Assembly: GCA_013823135.1 (NCBI GenBank)
Contig: PNLP01000028.1
Location: forward strand, 23,601 to 87,600
DNA length: 64,000 nucleotides
Source: Planctomycetaceae bacterium
GTDB taxonomy: Bacteria; Planctomycetota; Planctomycetia; Gemmatales; Gemmataceae
Reading direction: 5' to 3'
Below are positions 36,201-46,511 of this stretch, one piece after another (within the stretch, counting starts at the first letter, position 1; each line of letters starts with the position of its first letter). The position numbers and the translations under genes are program-made. Under the pieces are notes generated by a model that had not been told where the DNA came from, ran no database searches, and saw nothing but the letters and a program-made list of their open reading frames with translations.

Positions 36201-37232
36201 TGTGCGGGCATGAAAATTGGTCGCAACTCCGAGATCGGCACCATCATCGACACCGTGCCGGAGATGGTCGAAATCGGCTCGGAAACCTTCTTCGCAGACG
36301 GCATCTACCTCGCCGGACCGCACCTTTACCGTGGAACCGCCACCCTCGCCATGGTGCGACTCGGCAATGGCGATTTTCTCGGCAATCACGTTGTCGTTCC
36401 GCCAGGACAGACCATTCCGGATGGCGTGCTGCTGGGGGTCTGCACCCTTGCCGACGACACACGCATTCGCCCGGGGACGTCGTGGTTTGGGCATCCCCCC
36501 TTCGAGTTGCCGAACCGCGAAGTCGTGGAAGCTGACCGGAGCGTGACGCACAATCCATCCTGGCCACGCTACATCAACCGCGTGTTCTGGGAATTGCTCC
36601 GGTTCACGATACCGCTGGTCCCCGTCTTCCTGGCCGTGGGCTGGTTCGCAGCGATCGGTGCCGTGCAGCATGAAGTCTCGTTTGGCGTTCTCGTGTTCGG
36701 GGTGGTTCCTGCCCTAGATCTGGCATTCGCGTCGGCTCTGTGCGTTGTGGTACTTGCGTTGAAATGGCTTCTGCTCGGCAAGGTCAAGCCCGGGACTCAC
36801 CCACTCTGGTCGTGCTGGTGCAGTCGGTGGGACTTCCATTATGTGTTGTGGGAGATGTACGCACGCGGGCCGCTCGCCGCGTTGGAAGGCACCCTGCTGT
36901 TGAATGTGTATCTGCGGGCAATGGGCGTAAAGATCGGGAAGAACGTGGTCCTCGGAAGCGGGTTTTCGCACGTTGTGGACCCGGACATGCTGAGCTTTGC
37001 CGATGGTTCGACCGTGAGCGCGATGTTCCAGGCACACACGTTCGAGGACAGGGTTTTGAAGATCGATTACGTTACGATCGGTACGGGTGCGACCCTGGGT
37101 AACGCTTCCGTGCTGCTTTACGGTGCGGACGTGGGGACCGACACACGCGTCGTGGCTCACAGCGTCGTCATGAAGCGTGAGCGATTACAACCCGGTTCGA
37201 CCTACGCGGGTTGCCCGACGCGGGCGCTTTGA
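33219..37232 (+). CDS. membrane-bound NRPS of the Pls/poly-lysine-synthase type
   Basis: 1337 residues. An adenylation domain (~1-520) has 'YLIYTSGTTGRPKGVM', 'NDYGPTE', 'GELCLSGAGLARGYL', 'YRTGDLVHRD' and 'GRIDTQVKIRGYRIE'; the specificity segment 'CAYDSSVEEIW' contains the Asp that usually binds the amino group. A carrier domain follows with its Ser573 in 'DFFNDLGGDSL'. The C-terminal half has three pairs of membrane segments (from ~630, ~880, ~1125) separated by three left-handed beta-helix-like domains. No condensation or thioesterase domain. This is the architecture of Pls/PosA-type enzymes that polymerise one amino acid. The monomer is not predictable by eye. Confidence 0.9.
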   Translation: MPQGVSSPRQYGTIVSRDGLNEEPRLLHEFFARAATLWPENIAVDVPPSTAQPFRRTITYAELGRQTDVLAAYLREFVTRECVVAILLPRNSEHIYLAQLAVLKAGAAYVCIDPSFPDAQVGTILTDASPVAVLTDATGVTRVRATDHTQTCVMDVVGWLARLDSRVANLGPADWLTPHSLAYLIYTSGTTGRPKGVMIEHAAIANLMRGDLITFPCKPEDRVGQNSSCAYDSSVEEIWMAFAAGATLVVMDDETTRLGPDLVAWLHREGVTVFSPPPTLLRACGGDIEHSLPDLERIHVGGEPLPRDVADRWAPGRTLVNDYGPTECAVVALRSVIRAGDPITIGRPVPGIHACVLNSQLEEVPDGETGELCLSGAGLARGYLKDPELTARKFPVHPRLGRIYRTGDLVHRDAEGNYYCHGRIDTQVKIRGYRIELEAIESRLTTCEGVREAACRVQGEGSQQQIVAFIVANDPAHPPHFDDLKAAVRKQLPEYMVPAHFGVLASLPLAVSGKLNRRALPTLEIHAPLPHGHILEPRNESEHQIATAVRRVLNLSDTISVDHDFFNDLGGDSLRAAVLISTLRDDPTTASLTVRDLYETRTIAGLAKRITPRVAPHAPPTQAERPIGHPILATLIQSAWLLIGLILAGPFVYLVAVEAVPDLTQSLGLVPFLLLSPLMYLGSMFLYTVAAVLFTVCLKKLLIGRYQPCREPVWGGFYIRNWIVRQAAGMIPWTTLEGTVFKNSVLRMLGARIGARVHIHRGVDMNQGGWDLLEIGDDVTLSQEAGVRIVELEAGQIVVAPVSLGNGCTLDVRAGVAGNTRVEPDGYLTPLSFLTSGSTLPRGERWEGVPAVPAGRAPNRPAIPSGQRELSPAVHGLAMLLGRVLVAAFVATPLIMLGLLVAFTYGIDAHSAIAWVMHPALTANEIMLGVSLIVLTVPLMLVSQCLALRILGRVPEGVISRWSVAYIRVWLKTGIMNSANSWLSGTLLWRVWLRCAGMKIGRNSEIGTIIDTVPEMVEIGSETFFADGIYLAGPHLYRGTATLAMVRLGNGDFLGNHVVVPPGQTIPDGVLLGVCTLADDTRIRPGTSWFGHPPFELPNREVVEADRSVTHNPSWPRYINRVFWELLRFTIPLVPVFLAVGWFAAIGAVQHEVSFGVLVFGVVPALDLAFASALCVVVLALKWLLLGKVKPGTHPLWSCWCSRWDFHYVLWEMYARGPLAALEGTLLLNVYLRAMGVKIGKNVVLGSGFSHVVDPDMLSFADGSTVSAMFQAHTFEDRVLKIDYVTIGTGATLGNASVLLYGADVGTDTRVVAHSVVMKRERLQPGSTYAGCPTRAL

Positions 37233-37239
37233 GAGGCGA

Positions 37240-39009
37240 CTACTTTCTGTTCAACTCGATGATCGGCAGATAGGGTTGTTCGGGGCTCGCCTGGAGCAAA
37301 CTCTCCACGCGGCCCGCAAGGAGTCGAGTCGCTCCATCCAGCGGATGCGGGGCGTTACTCAACGCGACCTGAAGCGATTGAGCGGCTTTGCTCAGATCGC
37401 CGCTCTCGAAATGGCACAACGCCAACTCATAGCTTTCTTGCACTTCAGGCGGAACACTCCAGGCCGCGGTGGGCACCTGAAAGAGTTCAACGGCCTCATC
37501 AATCCCTGCCACTTTCACGCGGCCAATCCGGCGAAGCGGAGCACTTCCGGGAAGACCGGCTCGGGTCGTCGCGCTCAGTAGAATATCGCAGCCGAACTCG
37601 CGCGTCGCACCCTGGATTCGGCTCGCGAGATTCACGGTGTGCCCCAGCGCCCCGTACTTGAACTTATAGCGAGTACCGGTGTTCCCCACTCTCGCGAAGC
37701 CCGTGTTGACCCCGACTCCGACCCGCACAGCCTCTCCAATCCGGCTCTCCCAGGCTCGACTCACAACAGCGACATCCGCCGCCAACTCCATCGCACAGGC
37801 AATGGCCTGCACCGCGTGGTCGGCCTGATCGAGCGGAGCATTCCAGAGCGCAATCAACTCATCCCCGACATAATCCATCACCGTGCCATTGTGTCTGTGA
37901 ACGGCTTCGGTCAGTGCCGTGAGTACATCCGATACGAGCCGAAACGTTTCCTGCGGCCCGAGCCGTTCCGAGAGCCGAGAGAATCCTCGAATGTCCGCGA
38001 ACATCACGGTGATCTCACGGTCCTGTCCTTCGAGTGCTCCTCCATCGGCCACGAGTTGCCGGGCGATCTGATCGGTGAAGTGCTGCCGAAACTGCACCTG
38101 CATCCGCGTCAATTCCTCTTCTTTCTCAAGACGTGCGAGCCCGATGCCCACCGCCGTGGCCAGCACCTGGGCCATTTGTGCTTCGATGCGGGAGATCCCC
38201 GCCGACGGCCCGAATGGCGTTCGTCGCACGCCGTACACGGCACCGGTCACCTCTCCAGTGGGCGAGAAAACGGGAGCTGCGACGAGAGCTGTCACACCGC
38301 TGAGGCTTTCCGTGGGTTCAAGATCGTCGGTCCGAAAGACCGTACGTTTCACCCGCAAAACATACTCGAGAACCGCCATGCTGAATTCGCGCCCGCCGAT
38401 CTCAGGTCCGAACCCTGCCGCCCGTGCGACGACTCGCCAGCCCTGCGGCTGATGGAGCAGCACAAGCCCCACATCCATTCCGATATGTTCAACCATCGCG
38501 CGAGCGGTTTGGAGATAGAATTCGGGCGAACCCACAGGTGCCTGCTGCACCGAGATAAGGGTCTCGAACCACTCCGCGATCACGCTGGGATCGAGGCGTT
38601 CCGAGTGCAGACTCACCGTTGGATCCAACCGCCTTCGGAGCAGTGGGGAAGCCCCAAGTTCCTGTAGCGATTCAAACGTCTCGTCCTGATTTCTAACCAA
38701 CTCGACAGTAACCGTGGTGTTGCCAATCTGGAGCGTGATCGGGAGTGGCTGCTCACGAGACTCGCCGGGCGGGAGTTCAGCATCTGGCAGGCGAACTTTT
38801 TTTCGCTCGCTGACATTCGTGACACGAACTCGCCCCCTGGGCAACTCTTCCAGCCGGAGGTGGCTCTTCGACACCGCGAGATCGGCTTCCACTACACAAC
38901 GTGGTATCGGCTCGGTTGAAGCAACACGACCAATCTCGAACGGGCCACGCTCGTGATCGTACTTTGTGAGTTTGGCCGTTCCCGGTGGTCTGACAGAGAT
39001 GCGGAGCAT
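37240..39009 (-). CDS. FHA-GAF-class III nucleotide cyclase
   Basis: 589 residues. N-terminal FHA-like domain (~20-100, 'FEIGRVAS' and 'VSKSHLRL'), a GAF domain (~140-290), a helical linker, then a class III adenylate/guanylate cyclase domain (~325-510) with 'VMFADIRGFSRLSERL', 'VMDYVGDELIALWNAP' and 'VGNTGTRYKFKYGALG'. The metal-binding Asp pair is present. A TPR-like tail follows. It makes cAMP or cGMP in response to a GAF or FHA input. Convergent with the NRPS gene, 7 bp apart. Confidence 0.93.
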   Translation of the reverse strand: MLRISVRPPGTAKLTKYDHERGPFEIGRVASTEPIPRCVVEADLAVSKSHLRLEELPRGRVRVTNVSERKKVRLPDAELPPGESREQPLPITLQIGNTTVTVELVRNQDETFESLQELGASPLLRRRLDPTVSLHSERLDPSVIAEWFETLISVQQAPVGSPEFYLQTARAMVEHIGMDVGLVLLHQPQGWRVVARAAGFGPEIGGREFSMAVLEYVLRVKRTVFRTDDLEPTESLSGVTALVAAPVFSPTGEVTGAVYGVRRTPFGPSAGISRIEAQMAQVLATAVGIGLARLEKEEELTRMQVQFRQHFTDQIARQLVADGGALEGQDREITVMFADIRGFSRLSERLGPQETFRLVSDVLTALTEAVHRHNGTVMDYVGDELIALWNAPLDQADHAVQAIACAMELAADVAVVSRAWESRIGEAVRVGVGVNTGFARVGNTGTRYKFKYGALGHTVNLASRIQGATREFGCDILLSATTRAGLPGSAPLRRIGRVKVAGIDEAVELFQVPTAAWSVPPEVQESYELALCHFESGDLSKAAQSLQVALSNAPHPLDGATRLLAGRVESLLQASPEQPYLPIIELNRK

Positions 39010-39150
39010 TCGCCGATCCTCGAATCTGACCCTGCCAGTTCATCACCGATTTCGTCGGGGCCGAAGCATCTGATGTTCGGGCTCAACCCTGTGCAAGCAC
39101 TTTATCCGCCTGTTGGAACAGTGACCCAGTCAAAAGGCCGACGGGACAGA

Positions 39151-42100
39151 TTACCAGTCGAGGTTCATCCCCCGGAGCGATCGGCGAAGTATATCGAGGT
39201 TCCAGACAATCGTCGGTGCGTAGTAGGACGCCGCCGCGAGTCGTTCGCTATTGGAATTGAAGGACACTCCGCGGATTTGCCCTTTCCCGGCCCGCAAGGT
39301 CACCACTTGTCTGAACGTCACGCCGCTCCAGAGGATCACAACGCCCTGCTCCGCACCGGAGGCGAGGTACTGGCCGTCGGGGCTGAAGCCCACGGACCAC
39401 ACGGCAGAGTTGTGCCCTTCCAGCAGTCGATCGGGTGGACGCCCCGATGGCGGTGAATCTCCCATTTCCCAGAGCGCGACGCGAGAGTCGGCCGTCGCCG
39501 CCAGCCAGCGACCGTCGGGGCGGAACGCGACGTTGTGAACTCGCGGATCGAAGTTCGCTTTGAGATCGAACTGGTGGAGCAGACCCAGCGGTCGCCCGCC
39601 GGCCACATCCCACAGGCGAACCGATCCGTCGTAAGAACTCGACACAAGCCAGGGGTGTCGCGGATGAAACGCAAGCCCCACGACAAGACGTTCGTGCCCA
39701 CGGAAACAGTGGAGTTGGCGACCGCTCTCAACATCCCAGATGCGAATGTCGCCGGACCCGGATGCGAGTGTGTGCGAGTCGGGACTGAAGGCAACAGACC
39801 ACACCACACTTCCATGGCCCTCCAGGGTTCGGAGGAGTTGCAGCGTCGTCGCGTCCCAGATTTTCACGGTCTGATCGTGGCTGGCGGTCGCGATCCATCG
39901 GCCATTGGGGCTCGCGGCGATGCCCCAGATCCCATCGGTATGACCACCCGGAACGATCGCGGCTTTGACATCGACTCGAACCGGACCCGCCAGTGGGGCT
40001 TTGTTGACGCCAACCGCTCTGCCCCGCACCTCATCAACCTCCGCGAGAGTGAGTGCAGTCACGGCCCCGCTGCGAGTCGCGAAGAGCAATGTCCCGTCGG
40101 GTGTTGCTGCGGTGGCCAACAGTCCGGGTGTGCCGTAGCAAAGGGCAACCTCGGTCAGAGCTCGAACGTCGAAGAGTGATGTGCCATGCACAAGGTAACG
40201 GTCGTCGTGGCTAAACGTCAGGCAGCGTGGAGAGCCGCGGGCACCCGTCATCTTCACAAGCTCACGGCCATCGGCCATATCCCACAAACGGACCACACCG
40301 TCCGCTGCCCCAGAAGCCAGTTTGGTGCCGTCACAGGAAAACTGGAGTACGGTTGTGGCGGTCTGGCCCTTCAACGTGTGACGCAGTTCTCCGGTTGGCA
40401 TGGACCGCACCTCGATCACACTGTCCGCGATCGAAAAAGCAACCACACCCGATCCGAAAGTGACGCTGCCTTTGGGGGTGGGGGCTTCGCTCAATCGGCG
40501 TGGTTCTGTTGGGTGTGCGAGATCCCAGAGCACAACACCCTGATCGCCCGCCGCGGCGAGATGCGTTCCCTCTCGATTCCACGCGACGGAGTGCAAGCTA
40601 CCGATCCTGGGCTGGAGGGTTCGGAGTGGTTCTTTCCCTTGCCAGTTCCACGTATGGACGGTCCCGTCGAGCGATGCCGAGGCGAGTTGCTGACCATCCG
40701 GGCTCGCCGCGAGTGACGTGACCGAACGCTCGTGCCCCTTCCAGCGAACCACTTCTCGGCCATTCAGCAGATCGTGGACTTCCATGTTGCCGTCGTCTCG
40801 GCCAAGCGCGAACGTGCGTTCTCCGGGTCGAATCGCCAGGGCACGCACGGGCAAGGGTGCGTAGCCACGGAATCGAATCTCCTCGCGATTTGAGAGATCC
40901 GTGATCCCGCGTGAATCGATCAGATTCGCCCCCGCACCCGTGAAGATGGAATTGTGGCTCGCGGAGTTGATCCACGTTCTCTCCCGAGGTTCCGCGAGTT
41001 CCCAAAAGCAAATGCGGCCATCGCGATGGCCCGCGATCACTCCCGCACCGTTTGAAACCACCGCGAGGGCATGAACCGGACCGAACTCGGGATCGGCCAC
41101 GGCCAACTCTTCAAGCCGCACGTTGGAGATTTGTCGCCAGAGTCGGATGGCTCCATCCCTCGATGCCGAGAGCCACCTCCCGGCGATGTTTCGGACTTGC
41201 GTGACACCACCCGCGAGTGGTGGGACCACCCGAACGATTCCGTCCGAGTGGATCGCACGAACCTCGAAAGTTCGACCTGCTTCGTCTCCCCAGGCCAGTA
41301 GCCCCACTTCCGCTGAACGCTCGAATTCCAGCGATGTCGGGATGTTCGGAACCGGCCAAAAGTGCGTCTGCTTCGCTGCAACGACGTCCCAGAATCGGAT
41401 CGTCAGATCGGTGCTTCCTGACGCGAGTTTGCCTTCTCGGGAAAAGGTCAAACAGATCACGGGTCCGGAATGTCCAACCAGCGTCTTCGTTCCCGATGGC
41501 AAACCACCCAGGGGGGAGTCCACCTCCAGGTCGCTCGCTGAGAAGATTCGGATTGTGCCGTCATTGCACCCGGCGGCAAGCCACTGACCGTCGGGTGAGA
41601 AATCGACTGCCAGGAACGCTCGCCCCGGAATTGTAAACGTGCGGGGTGCGGTTTGAGGCGAGGTGGAATTCCAGATCCGCACCGTGCCATCCTTCGAACA
41701 TGATGCCAGTCGCCCCGCAGAACTGAACGCCACTCCGGTCACCGACTGCGAGTGCCCCCTGAGCACCGCGAGGGCTTTCCCATCCGGCACCGACCAGAGC
41801 CGAACCGTGGCATCCTCTCCCGCGGACGCAGCGACCTTGCCATCCGCACGACAGACAATCGCCGTGACCGGGCCGGTGTGGCCATTGCATTCGCTCGTTC
41901 GACGAAAACAGGGGTACTCGGAACTCATGCATTCGATGGCCAGTTCGCGGAGGCTTATCGGCTCGCGGGCCTGGACATTCAGACTCGCGGCATCCTGAAT
42001 GTTCTCCATCGCTCGCCACCACCAACCGGTCTCGCGTGCCTTCATCTGGGCGCGAGCTTCGCCAATCAACGCCCGGTAAAGGTTGGTCTGAGCCTGATCG

Positions 42101-43605
42101 CGTTCCGTGCGAAACCGCTGTCGCTCCTGAACCACCTGATAAAGTCCAACCCCCGCCACCAGCGTGAGGGCGATCAGGGCAACGCTGAAGGTGGAAGCCA
42201 GCGCGGGGTTGCGGCGACACCATCGCGTGAGGCGCCCCACTGGGCCAACCCGGCGGGCGAGGATCGGTTCGCGGTTCAGGAATCGACGGAGATCCTCGGC
42301 CAGTGCCTCGGCACTCGAATATCGTTTGGCAGGCTCTTTCTGCAAACACTTCAGACAGATCGTTTCCAGATCGAGCGGAGTATCCCGCGCAATTCGGCGA
42401 GGCGGCATGGGGTCTGCATGGCGAACAAGTTCCAGCGTGTCCATCGCAGTTCGCCCGCGAAACGGGGTCTGGCCCGTCAGGCACTCGTAAAGGATTGTCC
42501 CGAGCGCGTGAACATCGGTGGGAACGCCGACATCCCGGTTCTGCCCCGCGGCCTGCTCCGGTGCCATGTATGCGGGTGTTCCCAGGATGGCACCCGTTCG
42601 CGTTTGCCCGTCGTCCGCTTCGTCAAGGCGCTTGGCCAAACCAAAATCGGTGACCTTCGGCGCGATTACGGACGTGGTCGAAGACCTGGCAAGCGTGCGG
42701 GTGAGTCGCCCTTCATCACTGCCCGTTTCCGATCGCCCCGATATGGAAAGCAGTATGTTGGCGGGTTTCAAATCGCGATGCAGGATGCCACGCAGGTGTG
42801 CGAAGTGAACGGCACGTGCCAGCGTCTCGACCAGCGCCGCAGACTCGGTGGCAGAGAGCCTGGTACCGCGGAGCCGTTCCGCAAGGCTGCCACCCGCGAC
42901 GAACTCCAAAGCCATGTAGGGTCGCCCGTCTTCCGCATCGCCGACCTCGAAAATTTGAACGATGTTCGGGTGTTGCACCCGCGCCACGGCTTCCGCTTCA
43001 ACCCGAAATCGTGCCCGCAAATCCCACTCCGCAGACTGGATCAGTTTGAGAGCCACGGTGCGGTTGAGATTGACCTCGCGAGCCTTGTAGACAACACCCA
43101 TTCCACCTCGGCCAAGTTCACTTTCGATCTCGTAGCCCGTCACCACTGGTGTCGAGTGACTCAGATCGAATCGCGAGGAGTCCGCTCCGATTCCTTCTCG
43201 CGTGCTGACGCCATTTGCAACAGTTGGTCGGGTGAGAATTGCCGCTTCGAGATTGTGCTTGAGATCGAACAGACAGCGGAGTGGTTTGGCTTGTGACGGG
43301 AATCGCGTGAAGTACTCGCCCTCTTCCGGCTTGTTGCCCAGTTCGCAACGAAGCAAAAACTCGGCATAGATCAGTTCGATGATGTGTTCGTCGCCGATCC
43401 CTTCTTGTCCCGCTTCCGACAGCAGTTTCAGGTACGCCTCTACGAACACTCGCTCGCCCGCTCGCCAGCGATTCTGTTGATCTTGCCGGAACACCTCAAT
43501 CACATGGTGGGAGTCAGCTTTGGGATTCTGTCGCAGCCAGTCATGGAGGTGCGTGAGGACGCCTGAGGGAGTTGGCTCAGATCTTTCGGTGGGCGGTTCA
43601 CTCAT
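39151..43605 (-). CDS. serine/threonine kinase with WD40 repeats
   Basis: 1484 residues from ATG 43605 (GGAG nine nt upstream); the longer frame to 43770 is a leader. The kinase domain spans ~158-440: 'ELGRGGMGVVYKAREV', Lys187, 'ILHRDLKPANILL', 'DFGLAKRL'. A membrane helix lies at ~505-525 ('STFSVALIALTLVAGVGLYQVV'). About a dozen WD40 repeats ('HSGPVICLTFSREGKLASGS', 'GHERSVTSLAASPDGQQLASASLDGTVHTW') follow and probably form two propellers. Such kinase-WD40 proteins are a planctomycete hallmark. The kinase faces the cytoplasm and the WD40 part lies on the other side if the single helix inserts. Confidence 0.94.
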   Translation of the reverse strand: MSEPPTERSEPTPSGVLTHLHDWLRQNPKADSHHVIEVFRQDQQNRWRAGERVFVEAYLKLLSEAGQEGIGDEHIIELIYAEFLLRCELGNKPEEGEYFTRFPSQAKPLRCLFDLKHNLEAAILTRPTVANGVSTREGIGADSSRFDLSHSTPVVTGYEIESELGRGGMGVVYKAREVNLNRTVALKLIQSAEWDLRARFRVEAEAVARVQHPNIVQIFEVGDAEDGRPYMALEFVAGGSLAERLRGTRLSATESAALVETLARAVHFAHLRGILHRDLKPANILLSISGRSETGSDEGRLTRTLARSSTTSVIAPKVTDFGLAKRLDEADDGQTRTGAILGTPAYMAPEQAAGQNRDVGVPTDVHALGTILYECLTGQTPFRGRTAMDTLELVRHADPMPPRRIARDTPLDLETICLKCLQKEPAKRYSSAEALAEDLRRFLNREPILARRVGPVGRLTRWCRRNPALASTFSVALIALTLVAGVGLYQVVQERQRFRTERDQAQTNLYRALIGEARAQMKARETGWWWRAMENIQDAASLNVQAREPISLRELAIECMSSEYPCFRRTSECNGHTGPVTAIVCRADGKVAASAGEDATVRLWSVPDGKALAVLRGHSQSVTGVAFSSAGRLASCSKDGTVRIWNSTSPQTAPRTFTIPGRAFLAVDFSPDGQWLAAGCNDGTIRIFSASDLEVDSPLGGLPSGTKTLVGHSGPVICLTFSREGKLASGSTDLTIRFWDVVAAKQTHFWPVPNIPTSLEFERSAEVGLLAWGDEAGRTFEVRAIHSDGIVRVVPPLAGGVTQVRNIAGRWLSASRDGAIRLWRQISNVRLEELAVADPEFGPVHALAVVSNGAGVIAGHRDGRICFWELAEPRERTWINSASHNSIFTGAGANLIDSRGITDLSNREEIRFRGYAPLPVRALAIRPGERTFALGRDDGNMEVHDLLNGREVVRWKGHERSVTSLAASPDGQQLASASLDGTVHTWNWQGKEPLRTLQPRIGSLHSVAWNREGTHLAAAGDQGVVLWDLAHPTEPRRLSEAPTPKGSVTFGSGVVAFSIADSVIEVRSMPTGELRHTLKGQTATTVLQFSCDGTKLASGAADGVVRLWDMADGRELVKMTGARGSPRCLTFSHDDRYLVHGTSLFDVRALTEVALCYGTPGLLATAATPDGTLLFATRSGAVTALTLAEVDEVRGRAVGVNKAPLAGPVRVDVKAAIVPGGHTDGIWGIAASPNGRWIATASHDQTVKIWDATTLQLLRTLEGHGSVVWSVAFSPDSHTLASGSGDIRIWDVESGRQLHCFRGHERLVVGLAFHPRHPWLVSSSYDGSVRLWDVAGGRPLGLLHQFDLKANFDPRVHNVAFRPDGRWLAATADSRVALWEMGDSPPSGRPPDRLLEGHNSAVWSVGFSPDGQYLASGAEQGVVILWSGVTFRQVVTLRAGKGQIRGVSFNSNSERLAAASYYAPTIVWNLDILRRSLRGMNLDW

Positions 43606-44178
43606 ATTCAGATGCTCCGCTGCTCGCCGCCTCCCAATTCCCGTCGGACCCATTCGCAATTGGGAGCGCCAGGAGCAACCTGAATGCTCGTTCGGGAACC
43701 TTTTCTGTTCCCGAATGTCCTGCCGCGTGTTGCGGCGAACAACACGATCAAGGTGATTGATTGTCACCAATCAGCAGGAACAGGATGCGTTCCGAGACTC
43801 GAGGTTCAGTCTGGGAACATCAGTGTCGGCCTGCTCATGATGCCAGTCAAACACATTCCGATGAGTGATCGCACACACGAAGAATCCCTCGCGTCCCTGC
43901 AACGGACCGTTCGAGAACCGCCCGGACTTGGGTAGCAGTATTGAACTCCCACGGTCCAAGGAATAGTGTCATTGAGGGCTTGGTTCCATTCGATTTGTTC
44001 TGCAAGAGCTGGTAAAGGACGGATGGCACCCCAGGATTCGTTTTGTTCGATTTCGTGGTCTTGCCACGAACAGAGGTCGCTGTAGAATCTGCTTAGGTGA
44101 TGTGCTTTGCCTTCTTGGGCATGGCAGTGTGAGTGGCTGTAGCTCTTTCGATCGGTAGATTACCGACGCAAAGAGGTT
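43606..44178. other. 573-bp intergenic region upstream of tRNA-Asp
   Basis: No gene supported. Contains a hairpin with TTCGGGAAC arms near 43690-43717, the kinase upstream region and the leader of the tRNA gene. The frames at 43684-43935 and 43771-43959 have no supporting ribosome site or family match. Confidence 0.45.
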
Positions 44179-45858
<1,680 letters not shown>

Positions 45859-45877
45859 GTGCTCCGCTCCCGGTGAG

Positions 45878-46135
45878 TTACTTCCGCTTCCGCTTGGGGC
45901 GGGCGGGTTGTTCCTGTTCCGGCTTCGCCTGCCCCGCGTCGGTGGTCGCGGGAACCAGCGTCAGCCCCAACACCGCCGCCAGTTTCGCCGCGCTCCTCAA
46001 TCGGAGGTCACCCCCACGGGCGAACCGATACAGCAGTTCCGGCTTCAGCCCCGCGGCCTTCGCGACCGCGTAGCCGGTGCGCCCGCCGTTCGTGGCAGTC
46101 GCCAGCGCGTCCCTGAGTCGTTCTTCGATGTCCAC
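45878..46135 (-). CDS. Cro/CI-like (XRE) helix-turn-helix regulator
   Basis: 85 residues from GTG 46135, which has GGAGGG six nt upstream; ATG 46153 would extend it into the operator. The HTH is 'TGYAVAKAAGLKPELLYRFARGG' (~22-45 of this start), with 'DLRLRSAAKLAAVLGLTL'. A Lys/Arg-rich tail follows. It reads toward the integrase, 20 nt away, so it is co-transcribed with it and probably controls it. A perfect 24-bp palindrome lies just upstream. Confidence 0.88.
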   Translation of the reverse strand: MDIEERLRDALATATNGGRTGYAVAKAAGLKPELLYRFARGGDLRLRSAAKLAAVLGLTLVPATTDAGQAKPEQEQPARPKRKRK

Positions 46136-46153
46136 GCCCAACCCTCCGATCAT

Positions 46154-46177
46154 ACTATACCCTAATTAGGGTATAGT
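46154..46177. promoter_or_regulatory. 24-bp palindromic operator upstream of the XRE regulator
   Basis: ACTATACCCTAA followed directly by its exact complement, ending TTAGGGTATAGT. It contains TATAC, TATAG elements and lies 19 nt before the regulator start. AT-rich amid GC-rich sequence. Probably bound by the regulator dimer; autorepression is inference. Confidence 0.8.
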
Positions 46178-46209
46178 CCGCAACCTCCGTTGCTACTTTT
46201 CAAGATGGT

Positions 46210-46476
46210 TCAGGGGTCGATGCGGAGTAGCGCCCCGATGATCCGGCGTTGCAGTTCCACCGCGGCCAGCCAGTTCCCGGAGGTCAGTCCGGCCCCGGCC
46301 AGTTCGGTGAGCGGGTCCAGCGCGGTAAGTGGCTTCAACCGGTCGTTGAGTATTTCGAGTAGCCTCACGCGGGCCGTGTTGACCTCGTCCCATATCAGGT
46401 CGTAGACGGTGCAGTGGAGTGGGCCGACTTTTGTTTGGTGTAACGTTCCTTGCAGCGATGCACACGTACGGACCAT
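46210..46476 (-). CDS. small hypothetical protein, paralogue of the 49307-49540 gene
   Basis: About 88 residues from ATG 46476; start uncertain. The core 'RLLEILNDRLKPLTALDPLTELAGAGLTSGNWLAAVELQRRIIGALLRIDP' matches the gene at 49307 almost residue by residue. Its upstream 'LHCTVYDLIWDEVNTARV' resembles 'LYCAARDLIRDEVSAARV' of the gene at 50870. No known family. The two copies flank the four-gene operon 46512-49255, in the same orientation. Confidence 0.6.
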   Translation of the reverse strand: MVRTCASLQGTLHQTKVGPLHCTVYDLIWDEVNTARVRLLEILNDRLKPLTALDPLTELAGAGLTSGNWLAAVELQRRIIGALLRIDP

Positions 46477-46511
46477 AATCAACGCACGCGGCACGTCAAG
46501 GAGCGCCCACA

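Noticed and set aside
46154..46177. The palindrome as a terminator
   Set aside because: It is AT-rich and lies upstream of the regulator start, so an operator is more likely.
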